Positions 17,113-25,861 are shown, counted from the first letter of the stretch. The stretch: 42,110 nucleotides of DNA from CAITNM01 sp964446295 (GCA_964446295.1 CAYUNR010000006.1:1-42110), one strand, 5' to 3'. The notes: a model not told the origin generated them from the letters alone. Numbers and translations are program-made.

Positions 17113-17397
17113 TTACCCATCCGATAAGTTATCCTCATTCATTAAATTTTTAAGATCAACTAATGTACGAGCTGGCTCGTCTATAGCTTTGCAAAACGTG
17201 TCCCACTGTTCAGGAGTTAAGAAAAAATGAGATTGTTCAGTAAGAACTTCCTCAGCAGCGCTGAATGCTCTTTCCAGTACAAATCCGGAAAGCGTCATGG
17301 TGCGAAGCTTTGCTGCTTGCGATAGCAGATTCTTTTGTTCTGTTGATATGCGCAACTGCAAAGTCGATTCTTTTGTTTTGTTTCGTGTCTTTTGCAT
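17113..17397 (-). CDS. DUF1778 (TacA-type) antitoxin
   Basis: 94 residues. The N-terminal part (STLQLRISTEQKNLLSQAAK LRTMTLSGFVLERA) is a ribbon-helix-helix domain that dimerises and binds operator DNA; the rest (LTEQSHFFLTPEQWDTFCKA) is the family's characteristic F.L....W..F toxin-neutralising extension. Five bases separate it from the GNAT toxin gene, so both are one operon. A weak AGG ribosome site precedes the ATG. An imperfect inverted repeat at 17435-17449 lies in its promoter and is a candidate autoregulatory operator. Confidence 0.9.
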   Translation of the reverse strand: MQKTRNKTKESTLQLRISTEQKNLLSQAAKLRTMTLSGFVLERAFSAAEEVLTEQSHFFLTPEQWDTFCKAIDEPARTLVDLKNLMNEDNLSDG

Positions 17398-17434
17398 TGT
17401 GTTGCCTAAAATTTTAAATCCTATAACAGACGTA

Positions 17435-17449
17435 CATTACAACGTATTG
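17435..17449. promoter_or_regulatory. Inverted repeat in toxin-antitoxin promoter
   Basis: CATTAC-AAC-GTATTG, a 6+3+6 imperfect palindrome about 40 bp upstream of the antitoxin start. Ribbon-helix-helix antitoxins bind such sites, so autoregulation is plausible; the sequence differs in arm order from the three palindromes farther upstream. Confidence 0.35.
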
Positions 17450-17486
17450 GATAAATATGATAGATAAATTTTTAATAAAAAATAAT

Positions 17487-17696
17487 GTAATTACTATGTC
17501 AATACAAAATAAATACAAACATGAATTTAAACTTACAGAATGCACAAATAAAGAAATGTAATGACTTTGTCAATACAGCTGCAAATTTGAATTGCTGTGG
17601 TGCGCATAATCTATTTAACTGCTCTCGAATTGCTTATGTAGCATTTGCTATCGTTATTTCGGTGTCTAGTAAAAAAAGTAATGACATAGTCATTAC
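17487..17696. promoter_or_regulatory. Three copies of a 19-bp palindromic operator-like site
   Basis: The motif GTAATGAC-N3-GTCATTAC occurs three times in a gene-free region: 17487-17505 (GTAATTACTATGTCAATAC), 17558-17576 (GTAATGACTTTGTCAATAC) and 17678-17696 (GTAATGACATAGTCATTAC, a perfect palindrome apart from its three-base centre). Spacings are 71 and 120 bp. The region (17398-17883) separates the toxin-antitoxin operon from an MFS transporter and otherwise contains only a weak, improbable 72-codon frame and a hairpin at 17751-17775 (TTCTATG/CATAGAA). The sites look like repeated operators of a dimeric regulator, which could be the nearby antitoxin or an unlinked protein. Confidence 0.6.
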
Positions 17697-17883
17697 ACAA
17701 AAAGTATTTGAAAATAAATATACATATACATTTCATTAATAACTATTATTTTCTATGTTTTATATTTTCATAGAATTGTCATATGTAATTTTAATAAAAT
17801 ATTTTATTTACTAATCTATAAAAGACGTCTATATGGGTATGGTGACCTACTAGATAGGAGAAGTTGAAATTTCAAAATCCTCA

Positions 17884-19095
17884 TTGCCAAAATCAGAAAT
17901 ATTTCTGATTTCTCTGGCTATTTTTTGCCAATGTTTTTCATATGCAGATTGGTATTTTATAAAAACCATATTTGATGTGGTTGACGCTAAACACGCACAC
18001 CTGGTTATTGATGATTTTTTACCCTATTGGTTTCTCATCTATTTTATTGGAAAGCTAGCAGGCACCTATTGTTTTGGAAAAATGACGCAATCACTTAACT
18101 ATTTCAAAATTATGCGTTTTATCTCGTTTATATATTTAGCAGCTGTGTTTTTGATTTTAATCGTTTTGCTAAGAGAGCAAGATTTTTATTCGTCCTATCA
18201 AACGCTTTATTGTGCTTGTTTTCTAACTTCCTTACCTTTTTATGCTTTGACAATTCTTTCTGCTATGTATCTTTTTGAGAGGCGCCCGCCTTCACAGCAT
18301 ATTTTAATTGGAACCAGCATTGTTTTTGCAGTTTTTAGCGCACGCTTTTTGTTTCGTTTGTTGATGAATGCTGTGCCACATGAATATATAAAATTTGCGT
18401 GTGTATTTGCAGGAATAATTACGTGTTTATCATTCTTTATTTATGCCTATGTAGAAAGGCATTCTGAGCAATCTTCGCCTTACGTCAGAACAATTCAAAA
18501 ACCATCTTCCCTTTCTTTTGCTCAAAAACTAAACTGCGCCTTTATAGCGACTGGATGGAACTTAGGCTTTTCCTACCATTACTATTTTTTAGCGCCTTAC
18601 ATGAAAAATATTTATGTAATTAATCATTACACAATAGGTGGCACATCTATCTGTTACGTTGCTCAGTTGTTGAGTCTGCTGCCATCAGTTGCCATATGTA
18701 AGAAATTTGGTGTCTTAAAGACTTTAACAATTTCACTTATGTGTATGCTTGCGTTGGGGATATCAATTCCATTTATGGATCTTACAAAAGAATCATTTTC
18801 TTTGTTGCAGTGTTTATTAGGCTTTTTTTCAGCTGGTGTCTTTTCACCCATTTTAATGCTTTTGCACAGTTATTATAAAAATACCAAAAATCTATTTGCA
18901 ACTGCATTTTTGTTTGCTGTAGGGGCTACAATTTCAACGTTGATTTTTAGCATTATCCCTCTTTTCACAAAGTCACTGAACTTTGCATTTAGTGGAATGG
19001 TTGTATTCATTGTGTGTGTGTTACTTAGTCTTATTGGAGCAAACGCTATTCATCTGCAAAAAATTACTAAGATCAACACTAAATTAGCTGCATAA
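17884..19095 (+). CDS. Major facilitator superfamily transporter
   Basis: 403 residues with about 12 hydrophobic segments throughout and few soluble loops, in the 6+6 layout of MFS carriers; GKLAGTYCFGKMTQSLNYFK is a degenerate motif A. The substrate is unknown. The start is odd: the first usable canonical codon is TTG 17884 with no ribosome site, while a perfect AGGAG (17856-17860) lies eight bases before an in-frame ATT at 17869 and right after an in-frame stop at 17851. Either ATT initiates, adding five residues, or the 5' end has been altered by mutation. The gene is separated from the DedA gene by about 80 bp. Confidence 0.8.
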   Translation: MPKSEIFLISLAIFCQCFSYADWYFIKTIFDVVDAKHAHLVIDDFLPYWFLIYFIGKLAGTYCFGKMTQSLNYFKIMRFISFIYLAAVFLILIVLLREQDFYSSYQTLYCACFLTSLPFYALTILSAMYLFERRPPSQHILIGTSIVFAVFSARFLFRLLMNAVPHEYIKFACVFAGIITCLSFFIYAYVERHSEQSSPYVRTIQKPSSLSFAQKLNCAFIATGWNLGFSYHYYFLAPYMKNIYVINHYTIGGTSICYVAQLLSLLPSVAICKKFGVLKTLTISLMCMLALGISIPFMDLTKESFSLLQCLLGFFSAGVFSPILMLLHSYYKNTKNLFATAFLFAVGATISTLIFSIIPLFTKSLNFAFSGMVVFIVCVLLSLIGANAIHLQKITKINTKLAA

Positions 19096-19173
19096 AATAA
19101 TAATCCACTAAACTAATTGTTCAAAATCCTTAATTTTGCTAGGGTTTATACGGATAACCGAATTGAAAGAGCC

Positions 19174-19734
19174 ATGGAATCGTTTTTAGCATTTGTACAA
19201 GAGTGGGGATATATTGCTGTTTTCCTAGGGGCAATTGTTGAAGGGGAAACGGTTATTCTAACCGCATCAGCCTTGTCAGCACTTGGCTACCTAAATTTCT
19301 ACAAAGTCATGGCGATTACTTTTTGCACAACGGTGGTGGTTGATCAAGGTTTGTTTATGCTTGGCAGACGATACGGCCCGGCTTTCTTTGAGCGTTTCCC
19401 AAAACTACGTCCAAGGGCCGATAAAGCATTCAGGCTTTTACACCGTTTTGATAAATGGTTCATTTTACTTTTTCGCTTCATTTATGGTATTCGCGTAATT
19501 AGCCCTATTGTTATTGGCGCTGCACACGTTGAACACAAACGCTTTGCTCCACTTAATGTGCTGTCAGCCTTAATCTGGACTGGTGTTAGTTGTTATAGCG
19601 GATACATGATGGGAGATGTATTAGAAAAGCTCCTAGAAAATCTAGAAGTGGCTAAGCATTACCTTATGTTAGGTGTTGGTGCGTTAGTTGTTATTGCTGT
19701 TGCATACTGGTGCTGGAAGAAATCCAGAAAATAG
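19174..19734 (+). CDS. DedA-family membrane protein
   Basis: 186 residues. The family's features are present: VFLGAIVEGETVILTASALS ALG near the N-terminus, G.R.G, and the central R(F)IYGIR...P...G motif (FRFIYGIRVISPIVIGAAHV) with the two conserved arginines, followed by two transmembrane helices and a basic tail WKKSRK. DedA/SNARE-associated proteins are thought to act as proton-coupled flippases for phospholipid or undecaprenyl-phosphate carriers. The frame is open to a TTG at 19117, but ATG 19174 aligns with the usual N-terminus; the GAAAGAG ribosome-like site lies very close to it. Confidence 0.9.
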   Translation: MESFLAFVQEWGYIAVFLGAIVEGETVILTASALSALGYLNFYKVMAITFCTTVVVDQGLFMLGRRYGPAFFERFPKLRPRADKAFRLLHRFDKWFILLFRFIYGIRVISPIVIGAAHVEHKRFAPLNVLSALIWTGVSCYSGYMMGDVLEKLLENLEVAKHYLMLGVGALVVIAVAYWCWKKSRK

Positions 19735-19851
19735 ATATTAGTTGGTTTACTCTCGTTAGTTTCTCTATGGCTTAATTACAAACTATTGTAATTTTACTTA
19801 TCAATAACCACATATAAAATAATTAATTGAAAAGCTCCAACGGAGAACTAC

Positions 19852-20817
19852 ATGAATTATTTTACAAGGCTATTGTTAACTACTGCCAAACCAATGTTAA
19901 CTCAGGTGATTTTATTATCCTGTTCGGTATTTGCGTCAGGCGCAAAATCATCTGAAAAAGACGCACTGAATTCATATGGTCGTGGTCTCTATAACTTTAA
20001 GTGTAAATCTTATGATGTTGCGATGCGGGAATTTACGTCCGCTATTTCACAAAAAGAACTTCCTTCTCCCTATAAAAATGCTGCGAATTATTATTTGGGC
20101 GTTTCTGCTTGTGTGAAAGAAAACTATGTTAATGCGATAGTTCCACTAAATAACGCACTTGGATCTCAGGTATTGCTAGAAAATGACAGACAAACTGCTT
20201 TTATGTTTTTAGGTACTTCGCATTTTAAGACAGGTGACTATGCAGCTGCGATACCTTCCTTCAGGAATGCACTTTCAATTCATGGGCTAAGCGAAAGTGA
20301 TAGAAACTCTGTAATTTACCATTTAGGTGTTTCTTATTTTCAAACTAGAAACTATGCAGAAGCGATAAGCATGTTAAGTAAGGTCTCTCCCTCTCGTGGC
20401 TTAAATGCTATAGATAGAAGTGAATATTTTCTGCATTTGGGCGCTTCTTATTTTTATAACGAAGACTATGCATGCGCGATAGGAACCTTAACTGATGCGG
20501 TTAAAATGCAGACATTACCTGAAGCAGCTATCAGAAAATGCTATGGTTTTATGGGCGTTTCTCAATTTAAACTAGGCAACTATGCAGCTGCAATAAGCTC
20601 ATTGAGAAATGCACTTTTGACTCAAGGATTGATTGCAAATGATAGAGCAAATGTAACGTATCATTTAGGGGCTTCCTATTACATGACAGGTCAATATGAC
20701 ACCGCAATAGATGTATTAAATGACGTACTTGCAGACTCAATATTGTCTGGCCAAAAAAGAAGCAACGCTTCTGTATTTCTGGCTAAATGCTACGAGAAAT
20801 CAGGCACCTTATATTAA
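19852..20817 (+). CDS. Exported tetratricopeptide-repeat protein
   Basis: 321 residues. After a signal-peptide-like start (hydrophobic stretch PMLTQVILLSCSVFASG, rather long N-region) come about seven TPR-type helical pairs of 37-39 residues, recognisable by Y.LGVS.F...NYA.AI..L..A....GL...DR.. and varying little between copies. GGAG lies seven bases before the ATG. TPR/SEL1-like solenoids bind peptides, and exported ones are common among effectors and envelope proteins of intracellular bacteria. Repeats are similar enough to suggest internal duplication. No enzymatic domain is seen. A strong hairpin follows the stop. Confidence 0.85.
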   Translation: MNYFTRLLLTTAKPMLTQVILLSCSVFASGAKSSEKDALNSYGRGLYNFKCKSYDVAMREFTSAISQKELPSPYKNAANYYLGVSACVKENYVNAIVPLNNALGSQVLLENDRQTAFMFLGTSHFKTGDYAAAIPSFRNALSIHGLSESDRNSVIYHLGVSYFQTRNYAEAISMLSKVSPSRGLNAIDRSEYFLHLGASYFYNEDYACAIGTLTDAVKMQTLPEAAIRKCYGFMGVSQFKLGNYAAAISSLRNALLTQGLIANDRANVTYHLGASYYMTGQYDTAIDVLNDVLADSILSGQKRSNASVFLAKCYEKSGTLY

Positions 20818-20823
20818 ATAATG

Positions 20824-20853
20824 CTAGGGTTTGGTTCAGCTACCGAACCCTAG
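20824..20853 (+). terminator. Hairpin after TPR gene
   Basis: CTAGGGTTTGGT and ACCGAACCCTAG form a 12-bp stem with one G-U pair and a 6-nt loop, starting 7 bp after the TPR gene stop. The run after it is TAATTTATTT, so termination is probable but the U-tract is weak. Confidence 0.65.
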
Positions 20854-20980
20854 TAATTTATTTACCCAATTCCCATAAATGCTATTAAATTTCAGCTATT
20901 CAATTAATGTTTTAAAAGTAGCTGACGCCACTACTCCTTAAGTTTTTCCTTCTTTATTTGTGAAGGTTTACCCCTAATAC

Positions 20981-21150
20981 TGTCATCCTGAGCCCTCGTT
21001 AGCCCTCATTAGAGGGGGTCGGGATCCAGTGGATAATATCAGGGTTTATACAACTGGATTCTATGGTCAAGCCATAGAAAAACTTGGGGGTTGAGCGGAC
21101 TCTGTCGCTAGTTTCCCTACGACTTGATCGTAGGGTCCAGTGAATAATAT
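20981..21150. repeat. Intergenic palindromic repeat island
   Basis: The gene-free region 20854-21219 contains repeat modules related to those in ccmF: TGTCATCCTGAGCCC with GGGATCCAGT (20981-21030), the hairpin CTATGGTCAAGCCATAG (21061-21077) and the hairpin CCTACGACTTGATCGTAGG followed by GTCCAGTG (21116-21141). The rest of the region shows no gene. The modules share the loop core TCAAG/CTTGA flanked by variable complementary arms, which indicates compensatory change, as in mobile palindromic elements. Confidence 0.8.
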
Positions 21151-21219
21151 CAATGAAAACTCCTACACCCATGCCTTACCTGGCGTGTTGCTTCTTTATG
21201 GCTTGAGGTCTATCTGCAT

Positions 21220-22980
21220 CTATTCACTAGTAGCGTATTGTTGCATTCTTAGCTTCTCTTGGAAAAGCCGATGGTGCCCACGCTGATAGATGTGTAGATT
21301 CAAGAAGAAAAATGGATGCAGTACTTCCTGATGGTGCCGAAGTCGCAGGATTGATGCAATTTTTTGTTGTTGCAATTCAATTAGTTTGAGTTGCGTCTTA
21401 ATGTCTTTCCAATATATTTCAACAGCACCTGCAGCAAGACTTTTTGCTGTATCCATGTTTGTATTACCATAGCTGCTCAAATCTTCAACTATAATGTCAC
21501 TTACAACCTCAGCTACCTTTTCTTCTGATGTGTCTTTCCTAACGCCTTTTGTATAAAGCTTATTCGCAACCCATTGCAGATTTGCCTGGGCCTGATTCTC
21601 ATCGTATAAATTCCAACGATTGCAATATATATTGAATGTAAGGTTGCCTTCTGCCCCAGCAAATAGCTTTGTGAAATCATCATCAACGCAACGCATTCCA
21701 ATTGTAGCGCGTTCTCCAATCCCTTTTGTGCAACTTGTGGGGTTCTTAGATCCTTTATAGGCTTCCATAGATTCGCCTAAGAATCCATCAAGCCAAAGGT
21801 CAATTTTAGTGGGGTGTAAACTTTGTAAAAATGTTACCGCAAGCGCGATAGTTTGTTCATAATTGGTATCATTTACTAACCTAAAAAATGCAACCTGCTT
21901 TGCTTTGTTTAACGCTTCCAGATCATCTTTATATTTTTCTTCGATCCAGTTAACTAGCAGGTCTTTAGCTTTTTCATATTGCATTACAGTAATCTGTTGT
22001 TTTTGTAAGCTCTCGCCCATTTTCTGCATCACCGCATCTTCTAAGCGCGTTTTTTGCGAGGAAGATGAGCTTGAGCCGTTAGGCAAAGAATTGCTTGATG
22101 AGCTAGAGGTTTCTACCATTGTTCTTGCGTAAGCATGAATTTCAAGAGCTGTAGATGTATAATTCCTCCTAGTGGCGCTTTGCATAGGACTGACTGGCAG
22201 AGCAACATCAGGAAAACCATGAGAATTTACAAAAATAGCAGCAGGTGCACGCATAGCAGCAGGTACACGCATTAGATTTGATCGCATTGACACATCAGAA
22301 TCATGTCTATATTGATCAATCATTCTTATAGCTTCAGGTTCCCATCGCTCTGGCGGCATAGCGAATAATATATCTATGAAAGTCTTCATTTCAAAATAGG
22401 GAACAAAACGATTAAACTCTACAGTGCGGTCAGGGGTGAAAATACGCTCAAGTGTTGATAAGTTGCTAGTAAGCGTTAGCCAATTTGCATCAGAAATACG
22501 AGATAAATGACCAATAAAATTATGCTTATGCTCTGCCTTTACGCATTGAGAGAGCTGGTTCACAGTCTCTATAAATATTGGTATTTGTCGATTTGCTAAA
22601 AAAACTCTATTTACAGAAAGAATAACTGAGGGTTTTTCAGTTCTACTCACACCCTGAGAAAGCTGATTTACCGTATCTATAAATGCTTGTGTTAAATGAT
22701 TGGCAGGGACATCTTTTAAAAAGATAATAATGGTACTTTTATGGCCTTCACTCAACCCTGAAGAAAGCTGATTTACCGTATCTATAAATGTTTGTGTTAA
22801 ATGATGTGCAGGGAGGTCTTTTACAGAGTGCCTAATAACCTTTCTGTCGATCTTATCATTTTCTCCCTGAGTAAGAGCTTGTATAACATCTTCTTCATCA
22901 AGAATTTCTTCATTCCTAACGTCAGTCGCACACAACTGAATTTGCACCATTAAGCTTATGCACAACGCAAAAAACATCAT
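21220..22980 (-). CDS. Large exported repeat protein, effector-like
   Basis: 586 residues; no known family. Start at ATG 22980 after a strong AAGGGGAG site; the N-terminus (MMFFALCISLMVQIQLC) is a signal peptide. Residues ~55-180 are repeats of about 36 residues containing FI(D/E)TVNQLS (65-73, 100-108, 136-144) followed by an I/L-rich helix, a HEAT/ARM-like pattern. Two serine-rich linkers (292-308) separate this from a C-terminal domain with a conspicuous SCTKGIGERATIGMRC motif (C417, E423, R424, C431). Related FI...L helices occur in the exported protein at 29653-30510. The build (signal, solenoid, linker, possible catalytic domain with cysteines) suggests a secreted effector; the cysteine motif might be catalytic but this is a guess. 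Confidence 0.8.
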   Translation of the reverse strand: MMFFALCISLMVQIQLCATDVRNEEILDEEDVIQALTQGENDKIDRKVIRHSVKDLPAHHLTQTFIDTVNQLSSGLSEGHKSTIIIFLKDVPANHLTQAFIDTVNQLSQGVSRTEKPSVILSVNRVFLANRQIPIFIETVNQLSQCVKAEHKHNFIGHLSRISDANWLTLTSNLSTLERIFTPDRTVEFNRFVPYFEMKTFIDILFAMPPERWEPEAIRMIDQYRHDSDVSMRSNLMRVPAAMRAPAAIFVNSHGFPDVALPVSPMQSATRRNYTSTALEIHAYARTMVETSSSSSNSLPNGSSSSSSQKTRLEDAVMQKMGESLQKQQITVMQYEKAKDLLVNWIEEKYKDDLEALNKAKQVAFFRLVNDTNYEQTIALAVTFLQSLHPTKIDLWLDGFLGESMEAYKGSKNPTSCTKGIGERATIGMRCVDDDFTKLFAGAEGNLTFNIYCNRWNLYDENQAQANLQWVANKLYTKGVRKDTSEEKVAEVVSDIIVEDLSSYGNTNMDTAKSLAAGAVEIYWKDIKTQLKLIELQQQKIASILRLRHHQEVLHPFFFLNLHIYQRGHHRLFQEKLRMQQYATSE

Positions 22981-23058
22981 AGGTTTCTCCCCTTAGCATT
23001 TCATTATACAGCAATGCTTAATGGTAATGGAGTGCTTTTATGCATGGGTTCTAAATCT

Positions 23059-24375
23059 CTACACCCATACCTTGCACTGGTGAGTTGCCTCTTTTGATAA
23101 GAATAAATCAGTCAGTCCCCACACTAAGGCGTCTAACCGGTCGGGGGATTTGGCCGATGCTTCCGGCACCCAAGTGCACAGCTGGGTTTCCAAAGCGGGC
23201 AGGGGGCCAATATGTTTAACTTTACCTTGTTCGTATAGGCTAACAATTGGTTCGGCCCGAAGCGCCTTGCCCCGGGTGGCGCGCACGCTTTTATAGCTTA
23301 TGTGCGGGTCACAAGCCATTAGCAAATCTTTGACCATGTCTCCGCCTTTGTTAATTTCGGCCACCACTCTGTCGGCCTGATATTGGTGGTACAAAGCCAC
23401 CACCTTTTTCACCCATTCCGATGGTGCTGCCTTATAGGTAGCATCTTCCAGCACATACGCCTGTTGGTTTGCATTTAGGCCTATGACCATAATGCCGGTT
23501 TCGTCGCTGGTTTCACTGTTGGTATCAGCCGGGTCAACCGCCACCACAATGCGCCGCCAGTCGTTATTGGGCGGGAGCTCGTAAACAATTTTGTCAGGTG
23601 TCCACAATGCCCCTGCGGTTTCATCTATCATTTGGGCATAAATTTCCTGGGCTTCTAGCTTGGTGCCAGCGAATTGTTTGTTCAAATTTTTAAGGAATCC
23701 CGCTGCTAAATTTGCAGCATTATCAAAGGTTGAGCCACGGGTGACCACACATTCAGGGTCGCCCATCAGCTGAGTAAGGACTGAGTTTCGCCGGGGCGTT
23801 GTGGTGATAATGCATTTGGGGTGAGCACCCAAACGCAAGCAAAGGTTCAATTGTTCCCAAAACTGCTCAGTCTTCTTGAACTTGGCCAGCTCATCTACCC
23901 AGGCACCATCAAACTGGGGGCCTCGTAATCGTTCATAATGGTCTGCCCCAAAAATTTGCACCTTGGCTCCATTGTGAAATTCAATAATGCCATCACCCTT
24001 GCGGTATTTCTTAATCTGGTCAGGTGGCACAACGCTTAGCAGCCCGCTTTCCCCTTCAACCATGACCATGCGTGCTTCAATACTTGTTTGACCAATCAGG
24101 GCAATGCGTTTGTGGCGCTTGGTTTTAATCCAACTCCACACGGTTTCTGCACCAGTTCGGGTTTTGCCAAACCCACGCCCCGCCAATATTAGCCAGGTGT
24201 TCCAGGGTTGATGGGTGGGTTCCCGCTGTTCCGGACGCGCCCTGTGCGCCCAGCTTTTGGCATATATATCAGCTTCTTTTTGCTGCAGCACTTCTTGCAA
24301 AAAATTTGTTAAAAAAGGCGCAAGTTCAAGCCAAAGGGCATTTAGCTCAAACGTCCATTTCAAGCTATGCAACAT
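23059..24375 (-). CDS. Terminase large subunit / DNA-packaging protein, GTA-like
   Basis: 438 residues. ATPase motor: Walker A GRGFGKT (66-72), Walker B VDE (160-162), coupling motif TTTPRR (191-196). RNase H-like nuclease: acidic residues at D281 (VVAVDPAD), E340 (VAEINKGG) and D415 (PDRLDALVWG). Length and the opening (NTWLILAGRGFGKTRTGAE) match the packaging protein of the Rhodobacter-type gene transfer agent and related phages, and such genes persist across Alphaproteobacteria including Rickettsiales. All catalytic residues look intact. No portal, capsid or tail gene is nearby, so it is an orphan, or the cluster is dispersed. The DNA is visibly more GC-rich than the flanking genes, unlike the secreted-protein genes. 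Confidence 0.93.
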   Translation of the reverse strand: MLHSLKWTFELNALWLELAPFLTNFLQEVLQQKEADIYAKSWAHRARPEQREPTHQPWNTWLILAGRGFGKTRTGAETVWSWIKTKRHKRIALIGQTSIEARMVMVEGESGLLSVVPPDQIKKYRKGDGIIEFHNGAKVQIFGADHYERLRGPQFDGAWVDELAKFKKTEQFWEQLNLCLRLGAHPKCIITTTPRRNSVLTQLMGDPECVVTRGSTFDNAANLAAGFLKNLNKQFAGTKLEAQEIYAQMIDETAGALWTPDKIVYELPPNNDWRRIVVAVDPADTNSETSDETGIMVIGLNANQQAYVLEDATYKAAPSEWVKKVVALYHQYQADRVVAEINKGGDMVKDLLMACDPHISYKSVRATRGKALRAEPIVSLYEQGKVKHIGPLPALETQLCTWVPEASAKSPDRLDALVWGLTDLFLSKEATHQCKVWV

Positions 24376-24410
24376 TTTGTGCCTATATTTTTAGGGTCAT
24401 GTTCTTATTT

Positions 24411-24442
24411 TACGCGGAACTTAAAAAAGCCCATCCAAAAAA
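24411..24442 (+). repeat. Direct repeat A flanking the DUF4143 gene
   Basis: A 32-bp stretch beginning TACGCGGAACTTAAAAAA matches 28 of 32 positions of the stretch at 25862-25893, in the same orientation, on the other side of the DUF4143 ATPase gene. Confidence 0.8.
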
Positions 24443-24547
24443 TTTTTGATTAAAAAGGGTTTAAGGTAAAGCTTCTTGTGGGCAAAGAGCTTACGTTTGA
24501 AGAATTTTAGTGTGATTATCGAGTATCATTTTTAGAGAAAATCGTCT

Positions 24548-24570
24548 AATATGGAATTCACTACCATATT
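24548..24570 (+). promoter_or_regulatory. Hairpin or operator before DUF4143 gene
   Basis: AATATGG and CCATATT form a perfect 7-bp inverted repeat with a 9-nt spacer, ending 13 bases before the preferred ATG at 24584. The first possible in-frame ATG (24551) lies inside its left arm. Confidence 0.4.
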
Positions 24571-24583
24571 GGACGAAACATAC

Positions 24584-25813
24584 ATGAATCATTTAAAAAG
24601 GACCTTAGCAACCACCGTCAAGCAAGTTTCTTCTGCTTTTCCTGTTATTTTACTAACGGGGCCGCGACAGGTAGGAAAAACTACTCTTCTTGAAGATTGT
24701 AGGGAAGAAGCAAGAAACTATGTAACGCTAGATGATTTAGAGCAACGAGAATTAGCCCAAAATGACCCTGTATTATTTCTACAAACCCATACACCTCCGG
24801 TGATTATTGATGAAGCTCAATATGCCCCCAATCTTTTTAGCGCGATCAAAATAATTGTCGATCGTGATAAACGCCCAGGTCTGTTTTGGTTAACAGGATC
24901 ACAAAAATTTCACCTGATGCGCAATATCTCAGAAACTTTAGCCGGGCGAGTAGCTATTCTTGATATGCTTGGTTTATCTCAAGCTGAAATTCTTAGTCGT
25001 AATGAGGAATCAACTCCTTTTCTTCCCACAGCGGAGTGGCTTAAACACCGTCAATTGGCAGTCAAATCAAGCCTGAGCTTACTTGATGTTTATCGCTCAA
25101 TTTGGTTAGGTGCTTTTCCAAAAATTGTCTTAAATCCTGATATTCGCAGGGACATTTTTTATAACTCTTATGTTCAAACGTACATTCAACGAGATGTAAG
25201 AGCACTAACACGTGTGGGTGATGAGATGGCATTCGCTCGCTTTTTAAAAGCAACGGCTGCAAGGACAGCTCAACTTATTAATTATGCAGATTTAGCAAGA
25301 GATGTTGATGTTGATCAAAAAACGGTTAAAGCATGGATTTCTATTTTAGAGACGTCTGGATTAGTATACCTGCTGCAGCCTTATCATAACAATGTAACGA
25401 ATAGAATGATTAAGACTCCTAAATTATATTTTCTTGATACGGGATTATGTTCTTATCTAACTCAATGGTCATCTCCAGAATCTCTCGAGGCAGGAGCTAT
25501 GTCTGGTGCAATCCTTGAAACATATATGTTAACAGAAATCTTGAAAAGCTACTGGCACAACGGTAAGACGGCTCATTTTTATTTTTATCGTGATAAAGAT
25601 CAAAAAGAAGTTGATTTGCTGATTGAGCAAGATGGTTGCTTATATCCTATTGAATTTAAAAAAAGTGCAAGTCCAAGCATCAACGCAGCCAAAAATTTTC
25701 AAGCATTAGAGAAATTAGAAAAAAATATTGGACCTGGCGCCGTCATCTGTTTGAAAGAAAGGGATGTGCCTTTGTCAAGCAAAGTTGTAGCTATTCCAAT
25801 TAGTTATTTGTGA
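24584..25813 (+). CDS. AAA-type ATPase with DUF4143 domain
   Basis: 409 residues from ATG 24584 (GGACGA ribosome-like site); an ATG 11 codons upstream is inside a hairpin. AAA_14 ATPase: Walker A GPRQVGKTT (26-34), Walker B VIIDEAQ, sensor WLTGSQKF with H..M (FHLMRNISETLAGRVAILDM). C-terminal DUF4143: YVQTYIQRDVRAL, ARTAQLINYADLARDVDVDQ, KLYFLDTGLCSYL and the nuclease-like YFYRDKDQKEVDLLIE...YPIEFKKS motif (E-D-E.K, a PD-(D/E)XK-type core). This family is very common, spreads horizontally, and has no settled function, though roles in defence or toxin-antitoxin-like behaviour are suspected. The gene is bracketed by 32-bp direct repeats, which suggests acquisition as a unit. Confidence 0.93.
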   Translation: MNHLKRTLATTVKQVSSAFPVILLTGPRQVGKTTLLEDCREEARNYVTLDDLEQRELAQNDPVLFLQTHTPPVIIDEAQYAPNLFSAIKIIVDRDKRPGLFWLTGSQKFHLMRNISETLAGRVAILDMLGLSQAEILSRNEESTPFLPTAEWLKHRQLAVKSSLSLLDVYRSIWLGAFPKIVLNPDIRRDIFYNSYVQTYIQRDVRALTRVGDEMAFARFLKATAARTAQLINYADLARDVDVDQKTVKAWISILETSGLVYLLQPYHNNVTNRMIKTPKLYFLDTGLCSYLTQWSSPESLEAGAMSGAILETYMLTEILKSYWHNGKTAHFYFYRDKDQKEVDLLIEQDGCLYPIEFKKSASPSINAAKNFQALEKLEKNIGPGAVICLKERDVPLSSKVVAIPISYL

Positions 25814-25861
25814 TGAATATTGAGAACCACGAATAACTTCTGTGGGGCATATGTCTATATG

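Noticed and set aside
17521..17739. 72-codon plus-strand frame with several cysteines
   Set aside because: No ribosome site, odd composition, and two of the three operator-like palindromes lie inside it; more likely chance in a regulatory region.
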